Source of the DNA: Elusimicrobiota bacterium
GTDB lineage: Bacteria; Elusimicrobiota; Elusimicrobia; Elusimicrobiales; UBA9959
Length of the DNA: 9,627 bases
Assembly (NCBI GenBank): GCA_022703115.1
Contig: JAKLEK010000046.1
Span: forward strand, 1 to 9,627
Reading direction: 5' to 3'
This document shows, in pieces, positions 1 to 4,840 of the stretch (position 1 is the first letter of the stretch; every line of letters begins with the position of its first letter). The notes beneath the pieces were generated by a model, which saw nothing but the letters and a program-made list of their open reading frames with translations, was not told the DNA's origin and did not search any database. Made by a program: the position numbers and the translations under genes.

Positions 1-1357
1 TGTAGGCGTCCAGGCGCTTTTTATAATACGCCCTTGTGGCCGCCGGGTCGGCGTCCCACATCTTCTGCTCCAGGCCCGCGGCGGCCGTCTTGACGGCTTC
101 GTTCACCGCGGCATGATCGAGGGTCCCGTCCGGCATTATCGCGCTGAGCAGCATGGATTCGTAGGGGTCTCCGGCTGCCGCCGCGCCCCGGACCCTTTCC
201 AGACGGAGCGGTTCCACCGAAAGGATCTTCACCAGCTTTTTGCGCTCCATGTTCGCCAGCATGAGCGAGGCCAGCTCTCCGAGCGGCATATCAAGCAGGA
301 TGCCGGCTTCTATCGAGGACAGGTCCGGGGCCACGCGGCCGGGTTTCCGGAAAGTACCCACCTGGACCTTCGGCGGGGTCCATTCCGCGCCGTCCCAGTT
401 CACAGCCGAAATACCCTCCCTGGCCGTCAGCATGGACCTGTGTTTTACGGTCATCACAAGGAAAGGGATGACGCAGAACACGGCCGCCAGGACCCCTCCC
501 AGGAACAGCGCTTCTCCCCGGCGCAGCGGCAGGCCGGAGAGCATGCCGCCGGGAAAATAACGGTTGAGGTGATGTTCCTCTCTGGCGGGCGCGTATCGCG
601 CAGCGCGGGGGGCCTCCTTCTCCTCCGGGCCTGCGGCTATCGTCTTAAGATCGAAATTCCCCGCGTCCAGGTAGAACTGCAGCTGGAAATGGTAGAGTGG
701 CTCCAGATTCCTTCGGAAGAACCGGACGCTCGCCACGTTCTGTCCGGCGGAATTACGGGCGGAGGGATGGTCCATTATATACCGTTCTCCGACGAATTTT
801 TCCGTCCTGAACCTTATCTTTTCGAAGAATTCCGGGCCCGGCCTGCCTTCGGAGGAGGTCAGCGGCAGCCAGACCGTGACCGCCTGATGTTCCAGCGGGT
901 CCCGCCAGCGCACCGGCGACCAGTTGAATACCGCGAGACGCCTTTCCCCGGCCATGGTCTGGGTAAGGTTCCCGGACGCTTCCAGGTCCGCGGTATAGCG
1001 GAAAAAATAAGTTATCTCCCCTTCGGTAAAGGCCCGGCCTCCGGCCAGCACGATGTCGTATTTCTTGTCGGATATCTTCCTGATCTCCAGCGGATATCGG
1101 TTGCCGCCGCCGTCAAGGGCGTACGCGCGGGCCGCGTCGAACTCCGGTTTTTCCTGGAACCCCTCGAACCAGAAACCATGCAGTTCCCCGCCCGCGGCGG
1201 TCCACCGTACGGTATAGGAGATCTCCGCCCTTCCGCCGCGAGAGAGCACGACCTCGCTTTCCACCCAGTCCGGCCTATAGCCGGCGCCGGCGCGCTGCGC
1301 TGAAACCGCAAGGAAAGCCGCGGCGGCCGACAGGATAAGGAACCTGTTCTTGTTCAT
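1..1357 (-). CDS. DUF2207-like predicted membrane protein, partial (C-terminus off the left edge)
   Basis: Reading the minus strand from the ATG at 1357 gives 452 codons with no stop down to base 2, so the gene continues past the left edge. The protein opens with a clear signal peptide (MNKNRFLILSAAAAFLAVSA, likely cleaved near AGA-GY at residues 23-26). An extracytoplasmic beta-rich domain of about 210 residues follows, starting DWVESEVVLSRGG. Then come a charged linker, one transmembrane helix at about residues 283-304, and a cytoplasmic segment with PPKVQVGTF, the PDLSSIEAGILLDMPLGELA stretch and MLANMERKKLVKI. This order and the 'P-x-EAG-LLD ... L---L---K-L-KI' pattern match my memory of DUF2207/YciQ-type proteins, whose function is unknown. 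Later helices would lie outside the window. An in-frame GTG at 1366 overlaps the upstream stop codon (GTGA) and is an alternative start. ATG is preferred because GGAG sits 11 bases before it. The gene shares a transcription unit with the small membrane gene upstream. Confidence 0.72.
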   Translation of the reverse strand, partial: MNKNRFLILSAAAAFLAVSAQRAGAGYRPDWVESEVVLSRGGRAEISYTVRWTAAGGELHGFWFEGFQEKPEFDAARAYALDGGGNRYPLEIRKISDKKYDIVLAGGRAFTEGEITYFFRYTADLEASGNLTQTMAGERRLAVFNWSPVRWRDPLEHQAVTVWLPLTSSEGRPGPEFFEKIRFRTEKFVGERYIMDHPSARNSAGQNVASVRFFRRNLEPLYHFQLQFYLDAGNFDLKTIAAGPEEKEAPRAARYAPAREEHHLNRYFPGGMLSGLPLRRGEALFLGGVLAAVFCVIPFLVMTVKHRSMLTAREGISAVNWDGAEWTPPKVQVGTFRKPGRVAPDLSSIEAGILLDMPLGELASLMLANMERKKLVKILSVEPLRLERVRGAAAAGDPYESMLLSAIMPDGTLDHAAVNEAVKTAAAGLEQKMWDADPAATRAYYKKRLDAY

Positions 1358-1362
1358 GATAT

Positions 1363-1923
1363 TCACCGCTCCGGCGCCTCGCCGCCGTTCACGGGCCTCC
1401 CCTCCTCTCTACCGCCGCCGGGACCGAAGATCAGCCGGGCGGCGAAAAAGAAGATCGCGCCCAGAGTTAAAGCCGCGACGCGCAGATAAAAGCTCATAAC
1501 TCCCACCGCGGCGTTGAAATCCGCGGAGATAGCGACCCCATCTATGAAGAAAGGCTCCGGCACGAGCAGCCCGGGGAACAGGAAGAGCGCCGCGCAGCAG
1601 CCGGCGGCCGAATACAGCAGCCTCCGCGAGAGCGCGGTCGCCCAGTCCTTTCCCAGAAGCAGCCCGACTCCGGCGGAAAGGACCGAAAGGGACAGGAGGA
1701 GATATCCGGCGAAGACCAGCCGGATATGGGCCGCCGCCAGGCGGGCCAGGGGCGGCAGTTCCACCGGGATCAGGGCTCCGGCCATTCCCATCAGAAAACC
1801 GGGAGAAGAGAACATGGACGACAGGGTGAGATTGTCGTAAATGGCCCGAGCCGAGTGATAACCGCCGATCAGCGCGAAAGCCCACGCCGCTGCGGTAATA
1901 AGGGTCCGTTTTCTGTAGGTCAT
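1363..1923 (-). CDS. Small four-helix membrane protein, unknown function
   Basis: This 186-residue protein is not one I recognise. Four hydrophobic stretches look like membrane helices: about residues 8-25 (after the basic start MTYRKR), 68-90, 103-121 and 143-165. A fifth weaker stretch lies near 42-54. The C-terminal tail (about 167-186) is hydrophilic, rich in Gly, Glu, Arg and Pro, and probably cytoplasmic. The basic N-terminus suggests an N-in orientation. The ATG at 1923 is preceded by a G-rich run (GGGGGGAT), a mediocre ribosome site, and lies about 18 bases downstream of the predicted transcription start of the divergent promoter. Its stop is 5 bases from the ATG of the DUF2207-like gene, or overlaps that gene's alternative GTG, so the two are almost certainly cotranscribed and may act together in the envelope. 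A 158-residue reading frame inside it (1409-1885) is Arg/Gly/Pro-rich and looks like a shadow. Confidence 0.75.
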   Translation of the reverse strand: MTYRKRTLITAAAWAFALIGGYHSARAIYDNLTLSSMFSSPGFLMGMAGALIPVELPPLARLAAAHIRLVFAGYLLLSLSVLSAGVGLLLGKDWATALSRRLLYSAAGCCAALFLFPGLLVPEPFFIDGVAISADFNAAVGVMSFYLRVAALTLGAIFFFAARLIFGPGGGREEGRPVNGGEAPER

Positions 1924-1947
1924 ATCCCCCCGCGCCCCGGAGAACCC

Positions 1948-1957
1948 ATTATATAAT
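1948..1957. promoter_or_regulatory. Symmetric divergent -10 element (ATTATATAAT)
   Basis: The 10-base palindrome ATTATATAAT contains a perfect TATAAT on each strand: plus 1952-1957 and minus 1948-1953. On the minus strand a TTGGGC (1971-1976, 3 of 6 matches to TTGACA) lies exactly 17 bases upstream. That would start transcription near 1941 and leave a short leader before the membrane gene at 1923. On the plus strand no -35 match exists at the right distance. The ACT gene may instead use TTGCCT (1960-1965), a 17-base spacer and TAGATT (1983-1988). This is inference from consensus matching only. Confidence 0.45.
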
Positions 1958-2012
1958 TGTTGCCTGTCCCGCCCAAATTTAATAGATTAATGTCTGCGCG
2001 CGCACCGCAACC

Positions 2013-2018
2013 AAGGGA
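2013..2018 (+). promoter_or_regulatory. Ribosome binding site that sets the ACT-gene start
   Basis: AAGGGA lies 7 bases before the ATG at 2026. The earlier in-frame candidates, TTG at 1957 and ATG at 1990, have no such purine-rich site. The TTG also overlaps the -10-like element. The ATG at 2026 is therefore the best start. Confidence 0.65.
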
Positions 2019-2025
2019 ACAGAAC

Positions 2026-2436
2026 ATGCAGATAAAGGTCGTAAAACAATACACCGTCTTCCTGCCCAACGTACCCGGAGCTCTCAGCGGGTTCATCGGG
2101 CTCTTCGCCAGGGAAGGGATAAATATAATAGGCATCGCCTCCGAGATCCGCGACGATTCCGGCGTAGTGCGAGTGACCGTGGATACCGACAGGCAGATCA
2201 GCTACGTCCTGACGAGCGCCGGCTTCACCACGGTGGAGACCCCCATAATCTCCCTGACCCTGACCGACAAACCGGGCGAACTCCTGAGCCTGACCAAAAA
2301 GCTCGCCGACCACGGCATCAATATAACCACCGTTTACGGCACGGCCCTGGGCGGCGGAAGCGCCCGCATGCTGATAAGCGTTTCCGACGCGGACCGCGCG
2401 CTGGAGATACTCGGCTCCGGCGCCGATATCCACTGA
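2026..2436 (+). CDS. Tandem ACT-domain protein (probable amino-acid-binding regulator)
   Basis: From the ATG at 2026 this is a 136-residue protein made of two ACT domains and nothing else. ACT1 is about residues 2-70 and carries LPNVPGALSGFIGLFAREG followed by INIIGIAS. ACT2 is about 73-134 and carries LTDKPGELLSLTKKLADHG followed by INITTVYG. The paired 'PG-L ... GINI' signatures mark the beta-turn-helix that binds small ligands, usually amino acids, at a domain interface. No enzyme domain is fused, so it probably acts as a stand-alone sensor or as a partner subunit. Stand-alone tandem-ACT proteins of this size are widespread and are sometimes found beside phenylacetate-CoA ligase-like genes, but no such neighbour is present here. 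It is the only plus-strand gene in the window, divergent from the membrane pair and convergent with ettA. Many isoleucines are ATA. The ligand cannot be read from sequence. Confidence 0.88.
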   Translation: MQIKVVKQYTVFLPNVPGALSGFIGLFAREGINIIGIASEIRDDSGVVRVTVDTDRQISYVLTSAGFTTVETPIISLTLTDKPGELLSLTKKLADHGINITTVYGTALGGGSARMLISVSDADRALEILGSGADIH

Positions 2437-2445
2437 GGCCCGGAC

Positions 2446-4134
2446 CTACTGCCTGGTCAGCTTCCTGTATTTTATCCTGTGCGGAGCGTCGGCGGCCGGG
2501 CCCAGCCGCTCGCGCCGGTTCTCCTCGTATTCCGAGAAGTTGCCTTCGAACCAGACGACCTTGCTGTCTCCCTCGAAAGCCATGATATGCGTGGCTATCC
2601 TGTCCAGGAACCAGCGGTCGTGGCTTATAACCACGGCGCAGCCGCCGAAATTCTCCAGGGCCTCTTCCAGCGCCCGCATGGTGTTAACGTCCAGGTCGTT
2701 GGTCGGCTCGTCCAGCAGGATCAGATTGGAGCCCTCCTTGAGCATCACCGCCAGATGCACCCGGTTGCGCTCCCCGCCCGACAGTTCTCCGACCTTTTTC
2801 TGCTGGTCCGGACCCATGAAATTGAACCGGGCCACGTAGGCGCGCGAGTTCACTTCCTGTTTGCCCAGGCGGACCGTGTCCAGGCCGCCGGATATGGCCT
2901 CCCAGACGTTCTTTGACGGGTCCAGCGAGGAACGCGACTGGTCAACGTAGGACAGCTTCACCGTCTCTCCGACCCTGAACGAACCGGAATCCGGTTTCTC
3001 CTGTCCCGTTATCATCCTGAAAAGGGTCGTTTTGCCGGCTCCGTTGGGACCGATGACCCCCACTATGCCTCCCGGCGGAAGCTTGAAGCTCAGGCCCTCT
3101 ATCAGGATCCTGTCCCCGTAGGCCTTGCTCACGTCCGAAGCCTCTATGACCACGCTGCCCAGCCTGGGTCCGGGAGGTATGTATATCTCCAGGTCCTTGC
3201 CCAGTTTTTCTCCGCCCTGCTCGAGCAGGTTCTCGTAGGCGGTGATGCGGGCCTGGGATTTCACACGACGCCCTTTGGGCGTCATGCGTATCCACTCCAG
3301 CTCGCGGGCCAGGGTCTTCTGTCTTTCGCTTTCGGCCTTTTCCTCTATCCGCAGGCGGTCCTGCTTCTGCTCCAGCCATGAGGAGTAATTCCCTTTCCAG
3401 GGAATGCCGTGGCCGCGGTCCAGCTCCAGGATCCAGCCGGCCACATTGTCCAGGAAATAGCGGTCGTGGGTCACGGCTATCACCGTTCCCTTGTATTCCT
3501 TAAGATGGTGCTCCAGCCAGGCGACCGATTCCGCGTCCAGATGGTTGGTCGGCTCGTCGAGCAATAGTATGTCCGGCTTCTGCAGAAGCAGGCGGCACAG
3601 AGCCACGCGCCTTTTCTCTCCGCCGGAAATGACCTTCACCGGGGTATCGCCCTCCGGACAGCCCAGCGCGTCCATGGCCATTTCCAGACGGGAATCTATG
3701 TCCCAGGCGTCCAGGGCGTCTATCCTCTCCTGGACCTTGGATTGGCGTTCTATCAGCGCGTTCATCTCGGCGTCGCCCATGGGCTCGGCCATTTTCTCGT
3801 TTATCTCGTTATATTCCCGGAGCGCGGCGATCGTTTCCGGCACTCCCTCTTCCACCACCTGGCGGACCGTCTTGTTCTCGTCCAGCGACGGCTCCTGGTC
3901 CAGCATACCCACGGTGTAGCCCGGGGAAAGCACGGTCTCCCCCTTGAAATCCCGGTCCCTGCCGGCAAGGATGCGGAGCAGCGAGCTTTTGCCGGAGCCG
4001 TTGAGGCCCAGGACCCCTATCTTGGCGCCGTAGAAGTAAGAGAGGTAGATATCCTTGAGCACGGCCTTTTTGTCGTAGAACTTGCTCACGCCCACCATCG
4101 AATAGATCACTTTGTCGGGTTTGTTCTCGGCCAT
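2446..4134 (-). CDS. ettA: Energy-dependent translational throttle protein EttA (ABC-F ATPase)
   Basis: This 562-residue soluble ABC-F protein has two ATPase modules and no membrane segment. Module 1 has Walker A GLNGSGKSS (about 43-51), the signature SGGEKRR (170-176), Walker B ILLLDEPTNHLD with Glu194, and switch His223. Module 2 has Walker A GPNGAGKTT (362-370), the signature LSGGERNR (451-458), Walker B LILLDEPTNDLD with Glu476, and switch His505. Between them lie the charged P-site tRNA interaction helices (about 242-320), including GIPWKGNYSSWLEQK, and the IPPGPRLG linker. An arm insert in module 1 spans about 95-145. These blocks and the end sequence RIKYRKL follow E. coli EttA (555 residues) almost throughout. 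In E. coli EttA binds the ribosomal E site and gates entry into elongation according to the ATP/ADP level. The start is ATG at 4134, with GGAGG 5 bases upstream. It lies 38 bases after the marC stop, suggesting cotranscription. Confidence 0.95.
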   Translation of the reverse strand: MAENKPDKVIYSMVGVSKFYDKKAVLKDIYLSYFYGAKIGVLGLNGSGKSSLLRILAGRDRDFKGETVLSPGYTVGMLDQEPSLDENKTVRQVVEEGVPETIAALREYNEINEKMAEPMGDAEMNALIERQSKVQERIDALDAWDIDSRLEMAMDALGCPEGDTPVKVISGGEKRRVALCRLLLQKPDILLLDEPTNHLDAESVAWLEHHLKEYKGTVIAVTHDRYFLDNVAGWILELDRGHGIPWKGNYSSWLEQKQDRLRIEEKAESERQKTLARELEWIRMTPKGRRVKSQARITAYENLLEQGGEKLGKDLEIYIPPGPRLGSVVIEASDVSKAYGDRILIEGLSFKLPPGGIVGVIGPNGAGKTTLFRMITGQEKPDSGSFRVGETVKLSYVDQSRSSLDPSKNVWEAISGGLDTVRLGKQEVNSRAYVARFNFMGPDQQKKVGELSGGERNRVHLAVMLKEGSNLILLDEPTNDLDVNTMRALEEALENFGGCAVVISHDRWFLDRIATHIMAFEGDSKVVWFEGNFSEYEENRRERLGPAADAPHRIKYRKLTRQ

Positions 4135-4139
4135 TTTTT

Positions 4140-4144
4140 CCTCC
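4140..4144 (-). promoter_or_regulatory. Strong ribosome binding site for ettA
   Basis: On the minus strand GGAGG is followed by five A residues and the ATG at 4134. This selects that start over the upstream in-frame TTG at 4176, which would add 14 residues (ending GSGTEEK) not found in the E. coli protein and would overlap the marC stop. Confidence 0.75.
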
Positions 4145-4172
4145 GTTCCTGAGCCCTTACGGTCGGGGCCTC

Positions 4173-4772
4173 TCAAGCCTCTATGAATTTCTTGATGCCG
4201 GTCATGATCATCTGCACCGAGATGGTTATCAGGATCATCCCCATCAGCTTCTCCATGGCGAGCAGGCCGCGGCTGCCCAGCAGCCGCGACAGCCGGCCCG
4301 CCAGCCCGCCGAGTATGAGCGCGTTAATAAGCCAGGCCGCTCCCACTACCGCGGCGCCCGTTCCAAGCCTGCCCGGTTCCTGTAGGGAGAAGAGCAGCAC
4401 CGTGGTCAGCGTGGAAGGGCCGGCCACCAGCGGGATGGCCAGCGGCACGACGAAAGGCTCTCCTTCCGGCCCCTCGGCGAAATGGGAATGATGGGAAGGG
4501 AAGATCATCTGAAGCGCTATCAGGAAAAGGACTATCCCACCGGCCACGGCCATGGCCGTAAGGTCTATGGACAGGGACGAGACGATATAACGCCCGAACA
4601 GCAGGAAGAACAGCATTATCCCGAGGGCTATCAGCAGCTCCCTGACCACTATTCCGCGCCGGCGCTCCTCCGGAGTGCCTTTAAGCGCGGAGATGAAGAG
4701 CGGGATGTTCCCGAGCGGATCCATCACCAGCGTGAGAGTAAAAACGGCGGAAATGAAGTTATTGAAATCCAT
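4173..4772 (-). CDS. MarC/YhgN-family inner-membrane protein
   Basis: This 199-residue protein matches the MarC (UPF0056) family in length and sequence, and is closest in my memory to E. coli YhgN. Shared blocks are the start FTLTLVMDPLGNIPLFISALKG, the VRELLIAL segment, GGIVLFLIALQMIFPS, and the hallmark PFVVPLAIPLVAGPSTL. Six membrane helices fit at about residues 5-27, 42-64, 71-90, 108-130, 137-160 and 172-193. A short loop, SHHSHFAEGPEGE (about 93-105), is rich in His and Glu. The transport substrate is not established for most members; some relatives (SnatA) are reported amino-acid transporters. Despite the name, MarC is not considered a cause of antibiotic resistance. The ATG at 4772 follows GGGAG at a 6-7 base spacing. 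It sits directly behind the gyrA terminator and 38 bases before ettA. Confidence 0.9.
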   Translation of the reverse strand: MDFNNFISAVFTLTLVMDPLGNIPLFISALKGTPEERRRGIVVRELLIALGIMLFFLLFGRYIVSSLSIDLTAMAVAGGIVLFLIALQMIFPSHHSHFAEGPEGEPFVVPLAIPLVAGPSTLTTVLLFSLQEPGRLGTGAAVVGAAWLINALILGGLAGRLSRLLGSRGLLAMEKLMGMILITISVQMIMTGIKKFIEA

Positions 4773-4790
4773 CCAGGTCTCCCGCGCCGT

Positions 4791-4829
4791 AAAAAAGCGG
4801 GCGGGGACGTCTCGTTCCCCGCCCGCTTT
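4791..4829 (-). terminator. Intrinsic terminator of the gyrBA operon
   Basis: A perfect 14-base-pair, mostly G/C stem pairs 4794-4807 with 4816-4829 around an 8-base loop. On the minus strand it ends in six T residues (A run at 4791-4796), starting 12 bases after the gyrA stop. On the plus strand only three T residues follow, so it works chiefly in the gyrA direction. Confidence 0.9.
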
Positions 4830-4840
4830 CCAGGCGCCGT

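Noticed and set aside
113..1303. A 396-codon plus-strand open frame.
   Set aside because: It is antisense to the signal-peptide-bearing DUF2207-like gene, has Arg/Gly/Pro-rich low-complexity composition and shows no recognisable domain. GC-rich codon bias commonly opens the opposite strand.
1409..1885. A 158-codon minus-strand frame inside the small membrane gene.
   Set aside because: It is Arg/Gly/Pro-rich with no structure, while the overlapping frame has four clear membrane helices and proper operon spacing.
4173..4772. MarC as an antibiotic-resistance gene, perhaps linked with the GyrA Ala93 variant.
   Set aside because: The family name is historical; MarC-type proteins are not accepted resistance determinants, and adjacency to gyrA is no evidence of a resistance cassette.
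4831..4840. A 7-base direct repeat (ACGGCGC on the minus strand) on either side of the terminator hairpin, as a possible insertion footprint.
   Set aside because: It is too short and GC-rich to exceed chance, and the hairpin is fully explained as a terminator.
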